Notes: generated by a model not told the origin, from the sequence alone. Counted from the first letter of the stretch, positions 28,490-39,345 are shown. The stretch: DNA of 64,000 nt from Pectinophora gossypiella (GCF_024362695.1 NC_065424.1:10581840-10645839), one strand, 5' to 3'. Made by a program: numbers and translations.

Positions 28490-28680
28490 CGTGACAAAAA
28501 ACGTTTTCTTTTTTCTATTTAACTTATTTATGAATTTTAAAAATGGAAAACGTAATATTAAATGCGACATTTTATCACGTTTTTCTATGACGTCACAGGT
28601 TTCCTTTTCATGCAAATTCCATGGTAATTTCGTGTTTTGACGTTTAGTAAAAAGTAACTGGTTTGACTAGTTGGAAAATA
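28490..28680 (-). repeat. Rep-P copy, inverted
   Basis: CTGATCGTGACAAAAAACG, TTTATGAATTTTAAAAATGG, TTTCTATGACGTCACAGG, GTTTTGACGTTTAGTAAAAA. Confidence 0.6.
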
Positions 28681-28795
28681 GCCTATTGATTCTTTTTGGT
28701 ACCATAATATAGTATGTAAATATTTTATATTATTATTTATTTGATTACTTGTGGGTTTGCTCATCTCATTATGGATTACCAGCGTGAGTTTATGT

Positions 28796-29214
28796 AAGAA
28801 TGTATGTACGTAAACACAACAAAATATGAACGTTTTTGTGTTGCCAGACTAGCCATAGAGGCAGCCAATCAGCTCGCGACACCAAACACTTCAGGACTCC
28901 GATACCGACCCCGCCGGCGCCGTGGTCGACGATTCCCTTAATCAGCGCTTATCGCTATCGACCCACTAGGGTCGATTAATTCTTTCAAATATTTTTCCTC
29001 TCAGACGACGCCTGAGCCGAGTTTCGCGCCCAACTGGGCACCCTCAGGCCTGGTGTCTTAAACGTTGTACCGAGTGAGAGACTTCAGCACTTCCCATTTG
29101 TCCGGCCAAGTAGTTAATGCCATCTGCGGAAAATCTACAATAAGTCACGTCATAAAAACAAGATGTAAGTACGTAAACACAACAAAATATAAAAGTTTTT
29201 GTGCCGCCAGTCTG
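28796..29214 (+). repeat. Ret-A bounded by ~50-bp direct repeats
   Basis: Ret-A (28848-29156, near full length, ending GTCACGTCATAAAAA) lies between two similar ~50-bp sequences: ATGTACGTAAACACAACAAA...GTTTTTGTGTTGCCAGAC on the left (about 28802-28851) and ATGTAAGTACGTAAACACAA...GTTTTTGTGCCGCCAGTCTG on the right (about 29162-29214). This is far longer than the 10-14 bp TSDs elsewhere. Confidence 0.65.
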
Positions 29215-29457
29215 TGATGTTTAATACCACTCTTTCTTCCCACTTAGTAATTTCAGTCTCTTTATTAGGTAATAACTTCAACAAGAAAACCTTCCTATTA
29301 CGGTTTATTGAAGGCTTTATGTTCTGAGAAAAAACCGCGTAGGCCAAACCGGACTTTAACAATGTAAGTACCACGGCTTTATAGTTAGGGGTGTCGAAAA
29401 TCGTTGTCAAAGATAACATAACATAGCATGACGCCTATATCGCACACAGAAGTGTAT

Positions 29458-29857
29458 ATAAAAGGTGTTAATGACATTCATACCATGATTCTGAATTATT
29501 ATCAAGTGGATTTTTCCATCACAAAAGTACACAAAAAATGAATGTTGTGATGGAAAATTCAATAGAATAGAAAAGAATAGAAATTGTTTATTATAAAAGG
29601 ACGCCACATACAAAGACAAGACAATAACATCACTTAAAAAAAAATAAAAAAAAATCACAAAACAATTACAAAAAGCAAAGGAGGATGTTAGTTACAATGA
29701 TCATAAGGTGGTGGTGGACGTCCTGAGATAAAAGGGCCTCACTCAGCACAAGTCGCGGCGTGAACCACGACGCTGGTAATTCCACTTAATATCACCTCAG
29801 AATCATGATCTGAATCATATCCCTCAGTATTCGTTACTGTGTCATTAACACCCTGTA
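29458..29857. mobile_element. MITE-I split by Ret-J
   Basis: The left arm AAGGTGTTAATGACATTC...TTTTTCCATCACAAAAG and the right arm TCCACTTAATATCACC...TTAACACCCTGTA enclose Ret-J. Both arms are fairly diverged. Confidence 0.65.
29561..29777 (-). mobile_element. Ret-J inside MITE-I
   Basis: The plus strand starts AATAGAATAG and AAATTGTTTATTATAAAAGG, and ends CACTCAGCACAAGTCGCGGC, GTGAACCACGACGCTGG. AATTC on both sides (29556-29560, 29778-29782) is a short TSD, and joining the flanks restores the GGAAAATTCCACTT arm. Confidence 0.65.
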
Positions 29858-29879
29858 TAGGTCAGTGGCTCCGCACGGA

Positions 29880-30010
29880 AACCGTGTCGCGCGCGGCGCG
29901 ATTTATATCGAGGGTTTTGACCAATAGACGCAGCTAATGCTACGTGGATAGACTTCGTACGGCTATTGGTCAAGGCCCTCAAACACGTTCAGCTGCTTGT
30001 TTTCCAGGCA
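29880..30010. repeat. GC-rich palindrome
   Basis: CGAGGGTTTTGACCAATAG at 29909 pairs with CTATTGGTCAAGGCCCTC at 29963. Next comes CGTTCAGCTGCTTGTTTTCC, the inverse of the long SINE-C end (about 15355-15385). Unclassified. Confidence 0.45.
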
Positions 30011-30106
30011 TGTCATAAACTGCGACTCGGGTATTCTGTCATTTCGAACATGAGAATGCAGGCTGGTACAATTTTCCATATTAACTTATTATAAAATTTT
30101 ACTTTT

Positions 30107-30291
30107 ATCATCATCATCATCTCCCTCGCATTATCCGATTTTTCACAGGGTCCGCTTACCTAACCTGAAGATTTGACAGGTCCGGTTCATGCAGAAGCGA
30201 CTGCCTGTCTGACCTTCCAACCCGAAGGGAAGACCAGCCCAATCTAGGTTAGATCACATACCTCCGAAAATGCATTTCTCGGGTATGTAGG
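30107..30291 (-). mobile_element. Ret-B copy
   Basis: Starts with ATCATCATCATCAT (inverted tail), then TTTTTCACAGGGTCCGC, CTGCCTGTCTGACCTTCC, CATACCTCCGAAAATGCATT. Confidence 0.75.
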
Positions 30292-30650
30292 TTGCTGAAA
30301 TTTCACTTCTATGGCCTTCCATAAATGCGCATCCTTATTTGAATGCTCCATCCTAACCCTACCATTCTAAATATACCTACCCTCTTGTCCCCGAAATTTC
30401 TCCTTAGCATCCCTACTCAGCTGAAGTGCTAAACCCTGGTAAATAACGTTTTAACTGCCATCCGGAGGCATTATCGCTTCGACTCAAGACGATCCTATAG
30501 CCGATCAGCTTGGTTCGAGTAGATACTACTTGTTCTCGAAATAAAATCACTCAAATGGAATAAACGACATACCAGGCCACGATACCCCAACGTATACAGC
30601 CTTATAAATGAACCTGGTGTTAATTTTTATACCGATCATAACCTAAGAAT
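30292..30650. other. No recognised feature
   Basis: Moderately GC sequence with no repeat shared in the window and no supported ORF. Confidence 0.45.
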
Positions 30651-30662
30651 AAACACAATCTA

Positions 30663-30942
30663 AGAAAATGAGGAGCTCGGTGGCGCAGCGGTAAACGCGC
30701 TCGGTCTGCGATTGTTGAAATTAAGCAACTTTCGCAAAGGCCGGTCATAAGACGGGTGACCACAAAAAAAAGTTTTCATCTCGAGCTCCTCCGTGCTTCG
30801 AAAGGCACGTTAAGCCGTTGGTCCCGGCTGCATTAGCAGTCGTTAATAACCATCAATCCGCACTGGGCCCGATCTCCCTATCCATCCATAGGGAAGGCCC
30901 GTGCCCCAGCAGTGGGGACGTTAATGGGCTGGTGTAGGTAAG
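30663..30942 (+). mobile_element. SINE-5S with 9-bp TSD
   Basis: TSD CACAATCTA at 30654-30662 and 30943-30951. tRNA box A is intact; the 5S box C is mutated (GACGGGTGACC). Part of the tail domain (GCGTGGTGGTTTAAGG) is deleted. Confidence 0.85.
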
Positions 30943-30987
30943 CACAATCTACAAATAAACCCGGAATAACTTATACGTTGGTGTAAC

Positions 30988-31112
30988 GTCTCGTGTGGAT
31001 TGTGAGGTGGAGTACTAACCTCATCAACCCTGGTGTCAGGGTTACTATTGAGCCGCCAAAGGCCCCTGACATAGCTCATATAGCGACTATTTACTTACAT
31101 CAGCAAGTAGCA
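30988..31112 (-). mobile_element. SINE-G 3' half
   Basis: CGTGTGGATTGTGAGGTGG, CATCAACCCTGGTGTCAGGG, AGCCGCCAAAGGCCCCTGAC, ending within the post-core CAGCAAGTAG block. 31113-31270 is unrecognised. Confidence 0.75.
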
Positions 31113-31273
31113 ACAGTAGTAGTATTTTTGGCGGTTTGTTGGTTTCTTCAAGGTATTTTTAAATTATCTTCTTATTATCGGCTTATACCAGGTTTAACTA
31201 TTCCTAGTATAATCTTGAAATAAGAATGGATTTTTTTATTTATAAGGCCAATATAGATGGCGTTTTCCTTGGT

Positions 31274-31548
31274 TTTGACGATTGTAGATTCGTCGCAAAT
31301 GGCGATAACTACTTGGCTTGACAAATGGAGAGCAGTTTAAGAGAATAAGCTTGAGGGTGCCCAGTTGGGCGCGAACCTCGGCTCAGGGCGTCATCTGAGG
31401 GGACTATATTTGAAAGAATTAATCGACCCTAGTGGACCGAGAGCAGTAAGCGCTGAATGGGGAAAATCGTCGACCACGTCGGGGACGATATCGGGGTTGA
31501 TGTGTTTGTTGTCGCGAGCTGATTGGCCGCCTCTATGGCTAGAGTAAT
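31274..31548 (-). mobile_element. Ret-A copy
   Basis: TTTTGACGATTGTAGATTCG, GTGCCCAGTTGGGCGCGAAC, ATTAATCGACCCTAGTGG, GGCCGCCTCTATGGCTAG. Nearly full length with scattered substitutions. Confidence 0.75.
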
Positions 31549-31701
31549 TGGGTCGTTAGGACCTTATTAGCTAGTTCCCTTATTACTTAAGTTTTACGTT
31601 TCAAATATGTTCAAATTCTAATATTAAGAAGTTAATGTAACCTCTTAAACATTAAATAAAAACTATGTCTATCTTATCTATCTATTTAACTATACCCACA
31701 T

Positions 31702-31880
31702 ACCCGAGAAATGCGTTTCGGAGGTACGTGACATACCCTGTATAGGGCTGGTTTTCCTTCGCGGATTCGAAGGTCAGACAGGCAGTCGCTTTTGTAAAAA
31801 ACCGGACCTGTCAAATCTTCAGATTAGCAAAGCTTCTTCGGACCTTGTGAAAACGGGATATCGCTATGGAGATGATGGCA
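31702..31880 (+). mobile_element. Ret-B copy
   Basis: CCCGAGAAATGCGTTTCGGA, GAAGGTCAGACAGGCAGTCG, CGGACCTGTCAAATCTTCAG, end GGAGATGATGG. 31881-32316 holds nothing I recognise. Confidence 0.75.
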
Positions 31881-32316
31881 TATCTATCTATTACGGAAAG
31901 TCCGATGCTTTGCGACCAGAATATGCAGTACAACCCTAAAAAATAAAAAAAACCTTATTATTATAATGTTCAAAAGATAAGAACAGAGGAAAGAGGAGTT
32001 ATTGTTCGAATAAGCTCGGGGTCCAATCGCACTGTGATCAACTCGATATTTTCGAAGACACTCTAACACTCTCAATGGGCCTTGAACGAATCTCTTATCC
32101 TGATCAGTTTTTGAAGAGTCCTTCTAAATCACTTTGCAAATGAAAGCACATTTTTTGATCTTTTTATTGTTACTTAATCAATTTCTTTTTAATATGGTTA
32201 TAAGTGAAACCAGGGAATTAACCTTTGTTTTCGTTTATGTGCATAAAACAAACCTAATAAAGGTATATCTATACCTTATAGTATTTTGATTGCTCATTTC
32301 TGGTAATTCCAGTGCA

Positions 32317-32655
32317 TAAACATAGGTACATAACCAACCTATATACGTCCCACTGCTGGGCACAGGCCTCCCCTCAATCAACCGGAGGGGGTATGGAGCA
32401 TACTCCACCACGCTGCTCCACTGCGGGTTGGTGGAGGTGTTTCTACGGCTAATAGCCGGGACCAACGGCTTAACGTGCCCTCCGAAGCACGGAACCATCT
32501 TACTTTTTCGGACAATCAGGTGATTCAAGCCTGAAAAGTCCTTACCAAACAAAGGACAGTCTCACAAAGTAATTTCGACAATGTCCGCATCGGGAATCGA
32601 ACCCGGACCTCCGGATCGTGAGCCTAACGCTCTAACCACTCGACCACGGAGGCTG
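32317..32655 (-). mobile_element. SINE-F, full length, TSD
   Basis: TSD TTCCAGTGCA / TTCCAGTACA (32307-32316, 32656-32665). The inverse box B GGAATCGAACCCGG, inverse core CGGCTTAACGTGCCCTCCGA and tail CAACCTATATACGTCCCACT are intact. Confidence 0.9.
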
Positions 32656-32766
32656 TTCCAGTACACTCTATCTAATTTTCTAATTTGACACGCCAGGTAT
32701 GTTTAAGTCCCATGTAAGAGCCTATTCCCATTAACCGGGCACAAATCCTGGAAACCACGAGACAAT

Positions 32767-33139
32767 GGTGCTAATTCCTGTAAATACCATCTAATTTTAT
32801 TTGAAGTTATATCTGTCATCTTCTTATACACCGAAAAGGAAAGGGACGGGTAATCGACAAGCATAAAATTTATGGGACACACGTCAATTTTAAGCACAAA
32901 TCTAAACCAACCGTCTAAAAATTTTACATCAGTCAATAACCCGACACAGTTAAGTAGACAGCACGTCAAACGGATTGCATACCAGCGACGTACCTTTTTG
33001 ATTCGGCCGGGTTATTCATTTTCTCATTCTTCCTAAAATTAAGAGCTGTGAATCATCCGTCCCTTTCCTTTTCGACGGATATGAAAATGACGGATATAAC
33101 TTAAAATAAAATTAGGCGGTGTCTGCAGGAATCGGGGCC
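32767..33139 (+). mobile_element. MITE-H, full length
   Basis: GGTGCTAATTCCTGTAAATA to CTGCAGGAATCGGGGCC. The internal CGTCAAACGGATTGCATACC is as in 11860-12236. Flanks AAT/ATT, TSD imperfect. Confidence 0.75.
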
Positions 33140-33581
33140 ATTAGTTATCTTAATCCCGACCTGGGGGGTTAAAATGGCCACATCGAAGCAATTCATCTAA
33201 GAAAGCAATATTCCGAATAGATCGAGCGTTCGTTTAATACTGATCCATTTATAGATATTGGTTATATGCAACATTAGGTTACAGGTATTAAGTATGTATA
33301 GTATTAAGTACACACTACAGCTGTTTGACATTTGTTTGCATTGCGCACTTTTATATGCGCAAATTTTAATGTCAAATTGTAATATTGTATTCTGAGCTGA
33401 ATTGCTTCTTGAAGTCAAACCCTTAAGGCCGAATTCAGTGGTTTGAAGCCCCAGTTGGGAAATTAACAAGCACGCAAGCGCGCATGCGCGTAAGTCACGC
33501 GTTTTGTGAACAGGGTTATTACGAATTTTATTTGTCAATTGTTTCTTAGTTCTAAAAATAGAATAGTACTCGTATCTAATG
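33140..33581. other. No recognised feature
   Basis: AT-rich; a 151-codon minus-strand ORF (33197-33652) has no motif I recognise and ends in Rep-W/Rep-P sequence, so it is not called. Confidence 0.4.
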
Positions 33582-33639
33582 AACCGTGCACGCCACAGAT
33601 CACAAAAACAAGGGTGATATGCCCTTAGCAATAAATATA

Positions 33640-33866
33640 GGCCAGTTTCCAACTAGTCAAATCAGTTACTTTTTACTAAACGTCAAAACACGAAATTACT
33701 ATGGAATTTGTTTGAAAAAGCACACTGTGACGTCATAGAAAAACGTGATAAAATGTCGGACTTATCATAAATTTTTCCTTTTTTAAAATTCATAAGAAAA
33801 AAGTAAGTTTCAGATGTGTCTTTATTTAGTATTAATCAGAATTTCATAATTTATCTAGAACCTAGT
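33640..33866 (+). repeat. Rep-P copy
   Basis: TCAAATCAGTTACTTTTTAC, GTCAAAACACGAAATTACTA, TCATAGAAAAACGTGATAAA, AATCAGAATTTCATAATTTA. The longest Rep-P copy in the window. Confidence 0.65.
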
Positions 33867-33867
33867 A

Positions 33868-34005
33868 CAGTCATGAGCAATACAATGTACCCATTTTAGG
33901 ACTGTCGCACTAACATATTTGACACTTAGTGAGACTGACAGTACAATTTGTCAAAAAAGTTAATGTGACATGGTACTAAAGTGTATACATTTATGCTCGT
34001 GACCA
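33868..34005 (-). mobile_element. MITE-K
   Basis: CAGTCATGAGCAATACAATG ... TATGCTCGTGACCA beside TA on both sides. Full length, moderately diverged. Confidence 0.75.
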
Positions 34006-34188
34006 TACACGACTCAATTACACGAGTCCTCATGTCGCCTGTCAACTCAACTCACGTCGGCGTGTGAAGCGGCCACACCACGACACTTCTGGCTGGACAG
34101 CTACATCGAGTTACCCGCCGTTCATTGCGTAGTAACACAAGCGCTAGTTTTGGTTGCGCGATACCAAAGAAGCAATGAATGATGAGAA

Positions 34189-34516
34189 TCTTCTTCTATC
34201 GTGTGGGTTGTGAAGTGGATTACCAACCCAGTGGTTGATGAACCCTGGTGTCAGGGTTACTATTGAACCACCAAAGGCCCCTGACATGGCTCATGTAACG
34301 ACTACTAACTTGCATCAGTAAGTAGTAACCGGGACCAACGGCTTAACGTGCCGTAGCACGGATCATCTTACTGTCGGACAATCAGGTGATCCACCTGTAA
34401 TGTCCTAACTAAACTAGGGATCACAAACTGATTTTCGTGATATGTCCCCACCGGGAATCGAAACCGGGACCTCCGGATCGTGAGGCGAACGCTTTAACCA
34501 CTGGGCCACGAAGGTC
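34189..34516 (-). mobile_element. SINE-G, full length, 15-bp TSD
   Basis: TSD AATGAATGATGAGAA / AATAAATGAGGAGAA (34174-34188, 34517-34531; two mismatches). The core lacks a few bases (GTGCCGTAGCACGG). Inserted in Rep-W. Confidence 0.85.
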
Positions 34517-34837
34517 AATAAATGAGGAGAATAGATTTATAATACAACAGTTGCCTTATACAATATGATCGTTTTGAGCATATTCCGGTCTCATCGGCTA
34601 TGCTCCCGCGACATCTCTTTATATTATTACTCTATGGTGCTCACATAGCGGCAGTAGAAATCTCACGACAGATAACAATTTGTAAACAGTGCAGAGCATA
34701 CTCAAACTTTCAGGATGAATGCTTTAGAATATTCTAGTGCCAACTGTGCGCCATTTTAGGACTATTACAGACTGCTTCTGTTGAACTGCAAGCCAGCTAC
34801 AATATTGCAGTTTAACAGTTCAAATGATGTTTTTCTA

Positions 34838-34905
34838 ACGGCTTCCGTGGTCCAGAGGTCCCGGGTTCGAATCCCGGTGGGGAAATATCACAAAAAATCG
34901 TGACC
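34838..34905 (+). mobile_element. SINE-G head with internal deletion
   Basis: ACGGCTTCCGTGGTCCAG joins directly to AGGTCCCGGGTTCGAATCCC; the anticodon-arm region is missing. GC-rich unassigned sequence (34906-35040) separates it from a complete SINE-G. Confidence 0.7.
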
Positions 34906-35041
34906 CTTCCGACCTATTTCTTCTGTTCCTTGGGTGGCTGTGACCGGCGGCCTTTGCGGTGTGCCTAAGGCTGCTAGAGCTCCGGAGCGAAGCGAGGCAG
35001 CGGAGTGGAGAAACGGAGAAATATTAGCCTTTACAGAGAGT

Positions 35042-35357
35042 AAACGACCTCCTTGGTCCAGTGGTTGAGCGTTAGGCTCACGATCCGGAGGTTCCGGGTT
35101 CGAATCCCGGTGGGGAAATATCACAAAAAATTGTGATCCCTAGTTTCGTTAGGACATTACAGGCAGATCACCTGATTGTCCGAAAGTAAGATAATCCGTG
35201 CTTAGGAAGGCACGTTAAGCCGTTGGTCCCGGTTACTATTTACTGATGTAAGTAAGTAATCGTTACACGAGTCAGGGTCCTTTGGCGGTAATAATAACCC
35301 TTACACCAGGGTTGATGGGGTTGGTAATCCATCTCTCAACCCACACGAGAGAAGATG
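35042..35357 (+). mobile_element. SINE-G, full length
   Basis: TTGGTCCAGTGGTTGAGCG, GGTTCGAATCCCGGTGGGG, core TAGGAAGGCACGTTAAGCCG, ACACCAGGGTTGATGGGG, ACACGAGAGAAGATG. Confidence 0.9.
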
Positions 35358-35390
35358 TCTTTCTGTATTTCATACATACTTAAACAGCAT

Positions 35391-35567
35391 ATACACGTCC
35401 CGTATAGCTTATATACGTCTCACTGCTGGGCACAGGCCTCCCCTCAATAAACCGGAGGGGGTATAAAGCATACCCGCTGCTCCAATACGGGTTGGTGGAG
35501 GTGTTTGAGCTAGCAACCTGGGGCCTCCGCATCGTGAGTTTAACGCTCAAACCACTGGACCATAGAG
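35391..35567 (-). mobile_element. SINE-F with core deleted
   Basis: The tail inverse (ACAGCATATACACGTCCCG, CTGCTGGGCACAGGCCTCCC) is followed by the head inverse (CCTCCGCATCGTGAG, CTCAAACCACTGGACC). The shared core between them is absent. Confidence 0.7.
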
Positions 35568-35928
35568 CGTTGGGTGTGACCGGCTATTCGAGCAAGGCAC
35601 GCATGTGTAAATGACGTCAATTCATGCGTAGCCTCTCCGTGGGTTGCAGTGGACACAACCACATACATTTTCTTACAAAGCCAAGCTTAATACACGTGCA
35701 TAGCTCTCCGTGTGCCGCGGTGGGCCCGCGCCCTAACTCCTGATTCAATGAAGCACCAAAATAAAACATGGGACAACAACAGCCAAGTTAAACGAATGTT
35801 TTATGGTGGTATATGGGTTTGGCCCTCGTAAAGTTCAATTCACGGTTATAAAGTAATTGACCTTTTCATGGGTTGCAGGGGTGGTTGTGACCTGATTTTT
35901 GTAAAAAAAACAAGTTTAGAAACTAAAA
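35568..35928. other. No recognised feature
   Basis: Contains AATAAAACATGGGACAAC near 35759 but no other polyA context. No shared repeat. Confidence 0.4.
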
Positions 35929-36076
35929 AAAACACTTACACGAAAAACGCCGTAAAAACACCTCCACCCGCATTGGAGCAGCGTGGTGTAGTATGCTCCA
36001 CACCCCCTCCGGTTGATTGAGGGGAGGCCTGTGCCCGGCAGTGGGACATATATAGGCTGTTTATGTTGATGTTATG
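35929..36076 (+). mobile_element. SINE-F, 5'-truncated, 12-bp TSD
   Basis: TAGAAACTAAAA lies at 35917-35928 and 36077-36088. Only the tail domain (AAAAACACCTCCACCCGC to GGCTGTTTATGTTGATGTTA) was inserted. Such truncation with an exact TSD means reverse transcription stopped early. Confidence 0.85.
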
Positions 36077-36267
36077 TAGAAACTAAAACCCGTGTGAAAA
36101 ACATGGTTTTTACTTCACCGGTTCATATCCTTAAACTTAGCTGAGGAGTGGGTGTACTGTACTTATTTTGCTGTGTTATGTTTATCTAGGGCGCGAATAA
36201 CCCTTTCATTTGATACTCAACACAATATTATTAAAGAAAAGTTGTATTGTCCTTAGTTGATGTCCTC

Positions 36268-36345
36268 TAGAGCCGTGGTAGCCTAGTTGGTAGAACGCTT
36301 GCCTCTCACATTGAGGTCGCAGATTCGAATCCATCACAGGCCTAA
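36268..36345 (+). mobile_element. tRNA-headed repeat (SINE-V)
   Basis: TGGTAGCCTAGTTGG (A box), TAGAACGCTTGCCTCTCACA, box B GATTCGAATCC. A cloverleaf is possible but the acceptor arms pair poorly. CAATGATTGTCGAA follows, as in 13997-14090, so it is a dispersed repeat and not a tRNA gene. Confidence 0.5.
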
Positions 36346-36781
36346 ACCAATGATTGTCGAATTTATTACATAAACGTATCGGAAGTATTATAAAATATAT
36401 TTTTAATAAATAAAACCCCTTTATAAAAGTTTTCATTAACACACTTGGCTTGACCCCTCAGACGGCGTTATGAATTTATACGTTTAGAACTCGAGTTGGG
36501 TTTGAACGTGACATATAGGTATCGTGTGTACCTTTGTATGTATGTAAGTGGTTCATTATGTTTCGGCGGACCCAATAACGAATAGAAAAGGTTAGGTCCC
36601 ATGGGCCTGAACTCACTTGACCAATTGACATTTAATGTTAGCAATAGCAGACCTTAGAAACCCATAATAATACGACCCCTCAGATTGAATCCAAAAGTTA
36701 GCTAATTACTGTTAATGGACCTTCTTCCATTTACGGCAAATCTACAATAAGTCAGGTCAGTCAATAATCTACAATAAGACT
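36346..36781. other. No recognised feature except a Ret-A scrap
   Basis: CGGCAAATCTACAATAAGTC at about 36735 is a Ret-A 3' remnant. Confidence 0.45.
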
Positions 36782-37092
36782 AACGGCCTCTGTTGTCCAG
36801 TGGTTGAGCGTTGGGCTCACGATCCGGAGGTACCGGGTTCCAATCCCGGTGGGAACATATCACAAAAATCACTATGTAATCCCTAGTTTGGTTAGGACAT
36901 TACAGGCTCATCACCTGATTGTCCAAAAAGTAAGATGATGACGTTAAGCCGTTGGTCCCGGTTACTACTTACTGATATGAGTACGAAGTGGTTATATGAG
37001 CCATGACAGGGGCCTTTGGCGGCTCAATAGTAACCCTGACACCAGGGTTGAAGAGGTTGGTAATCCACCTCACAACCCACACGCTGGAAGAG
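36782..37092 (+). mobile_element. SINE-G, nearly full
   Basis: AACGGCCTCTGTTGTCCAG, GCTCACGATCCGGAGG, box B GGTTCCAATCC (one change). Half of the core (CCGTGCTTCGGAAGGC) is deleted, leaving GACGTTAAGCCGTTGGTCC. The tail ends CACACGCTGGAAGAG. Confidence 0.85.
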
Positions 37093-37111
37093 AAATGACC
37101 GGAATCAAAAT

Positions 37112-37556
37112 AAAAGTTTTCGTTACGATGTCACTTTTACCCCTTATAATGATTCAGCCAACGGTATTAGTGAAAATTGCACAAATTTGAAACTGCGTTT
37201 CAAATGTAAAAATATTTAACTTCGTTATAGTAACTCTCATTTGGAGTGAAAAGATGAAATGAAGCGAGCATCGTGGCGTCGTAGTTACGACGAGTGTCAT
37301 TTGGCAGAGGCCTGCATTCGGAGGGCCCCGGCCTCGTTAGTAACTACTCAAACTTACGGCGGCCAGTATTTGCCCGACTTCGGCGAAGATCAAAGGAGGG
37401 TTATGTGTTTGACCGCTTTTCCTTTGGTTTGGTCGTTTGAATTCCACTTGATAATAACTCAGAATAATGAGCGGAATCATCATCCTCAGTATTAATTACG
37501 ATGTCACTAACACTTTTTACAAGTATACACAAGTAGCCATACAAGTAGATAGAGTA
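37112..37556. mobile_element. MITE-I dimer remnant
   Basis: AAAGTTTTCGTTACGATGTC at 37110 is a right-arm end. 37436-37520 is another right arm (ATTCCACTTGATAATAACTC to GATGTCACTAACAC). It is followed by ACAAGTATACACAAGTAGCC and ATACAAGTAGATA, the dimer spacer. GC-rich unassigned sequence (37255-37430) lies between. Confidence 0.55.
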
Positions 37557-37589
37557 GTAACATAGTTATATATAGAATAGGTTTTGTCT

Positions 37590-37853
37590 CTTTACCCCGA
37601 TACCGACCCCGCCAGCGTGGTCGACGATTTCCCTCATTCAGCGCTTATCGCTATCGACCCACTAGAGTCGATTAATTCTTTCAAATATTTTTCCTCTCAG
37701 ACGACGCCCTGAGCCGAGGTTCGCGCCCAACAGGGCACCCTCAGGCCTGTTGTCTTAAACGTTGTACCAAGTGAGAGCCTTCAGCGATCCCCATTTGTCC
37801 GGCCAAGTAGTTAATGCCATCTGCGGCAAATCTACAATAAGTCACGTCAAAAA
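37590..37853 (+). mobile_element. Ret-A, 5'-truncated
   Basis: CCGATACCGACCCCGCCAGC, TCGACCCACTAGAGTCGATT, GGCCAAGTAGTTAATGCC, AATAAGTCACGTCAAAAAA. Well preserved. Confidence 0.8.
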
Positions 37854-37869
37854 AGTGTGGTTGTATTTC

Positions 37870-38110
37870 TGTGGTATGATGAGGTAGAGTTGCCTATAAT
37901 ATGGTAGACCAAATGATCGATGGGCTGATCTTCAATTTGAAGTAATCATTCATTTAGTTGATCATATCATTAAATGTTTTGTGTTCATTGATCTGGCCAA
38001 ACTACATCATGATGTGGCTACCGAATGATTTCTATTTCATGAAATATGACCATTTCATGAAATGGTCGACCACAGCATGAAATGATCAATTTTACGATCT
38101 GGCCACGACA
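37870..38110. repeat. Cluster of short palindromes
   Basis: ATGATC, TGATCAT, CATGATG and TTCATGAAAT motifs recur (for example ATTTCATGAAATATGACC and ATTTCATGAAATGGTCGACC). A degenerate tandem or folded sequence; no family assigned. Confidence 0.45.
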
Positions 38111-38460
38111 TATATATATAAAAATATCCGTTAATAACAAACACACAGTAACAGGATTTCTTCCTTAATAAAACTTAAACAATACAAAGGAATAAAGCAA
38201 CTGCCTGAATATTCTTTTCTTTCTAAATCCCTAAGCTGTGAATTAAGGCGCTGTAAGGCGGACATTTTCGTTCTTTTGTCTGGCTTTCATTAAAAAAAAT
38301 GTGTCGTCGGATCCGACGGGCACATCCGACGGGAAACAATGGAGCAAAGCAAAGTTCCGAATACGGGCGGCGTATTGCAAACGTAACAAGGATGAGACAA
38401 ATAAATAAAGAAGGCATTTTATTCTTTTACTTTTTTGGTTCTTTTTTGACGTGACTTAAA

Positions 38461-38606
<146 letters not shown>

Positions 38607-38639
38607 CAAATTCATTTCATTTCCGTCATTATGATTTAT

Positions 38640-39100
38640 ACTAAACTATAATTTTGGACACGTTGTACTAGCAACAGTCGTAAATCGAATTAGTTTTTGG
38701 CGGCGTGGGTGTGCTGCCGCCAAAGTATGTTTTCGGGGTACCGAACTGAGCATAGTACTCCGCTAGCCACAAGTTGGTAGTGTGACTAGGGATCGACGAT
38801 CCAACGGTGTTATGTTGGAAGTTGTATATATGCGTCTTGCTGTGTAAACTTCGATATCGCGTTTCACGACTGCTTGAAGACTGCATTATTGAAGGTGGCG
38901 CCATCTGTTGCATGTGGGCAGAACTAGGTGTCCAACTAGTTGGGTCCGCCACAAGTTATTGATGCTATAGCACAGGAATTAATTTTCCTATTCTAAGCAT
39001 CATCAGCACGTTAATTACCCTGTAATCTAGCTGTACAACACAGTGTTAAGTTTGTATACCCCTTTTGTATGTACAATAAAGAAATAAAAACAAAATCTCC
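38640..39100 (+). other. Unassigned; possible retroelement 3' end
   Basis: The plus strand ends CCCCTTTTGTATGTACAATA then AAGAAATAAAAAC, two polyA-signal-like motifs. The minus strand holds a 94-codon ORF (38668-38952) with no recognised domain. One copy only, so neither a gene nor an LTR can be supported. Confidence 0.3.
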
Positions 39101-39204
39101 TGTACTCAAAGGTTGTCTGGAAGAGATTTACTACTTAGCAAATAAGGCCGCACTAAGAAAATTCCACTTGATACATAAAACAAAAATGTTCTCACTTCAT
39201 GTCT

Positions 39205-39345
39205 TATAGAGGGCGCCATATTGAATTTAATGTGACGTCACATAACCTATAACCTCCGTACAATCAAGACGCTTCTAGTGACACCTCATTTGTTAAATTC
39301 TGACAGGTGGTTTAGAAGTTAGGTCGGGTAATAAACATAGATACA
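39205..39345 (+). repeat. Rep-Q copy
   Basis: GAGGGCGCCATATTGAATTT, TGACGTCACATAACCTATAA, TTAAATTCTGACAGGTGG. Complete relative to the other copies. Confidence 0.65.

Larger units (their letters stand above)
33582..34680 (+). repeat. Rep-W copy carrying Rep-P, MITE-K and SINE-G
   Basis: Segments 33582-33624, 34006-34188 and 34517-34680 align in order to 5375-6015. The insertions fall between. At the position where SINE-G entered the first copy this one reads TTCATTGCGTAGTAACACAA without interruption. Confidence 0.7.

Noticed and set aside
33197..33652. 151-codon minus-strand ORF
   Set aside because: No recognisable motif; it ends in repeat sequence and has no splice or start context to support it.
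36268..36345. Functional tRNA gene
   Set aside because: The acceptor arms pair poorly and the downstream sequence is repeated at 13997-14090, so it is a SINE-type repeat.
38668..38952. 94-codon minus-strand ORF as a gene or LTR protein
   Set aside because: No recognised domain, no second copy, and polyA-like signals lie on the opposite strand.
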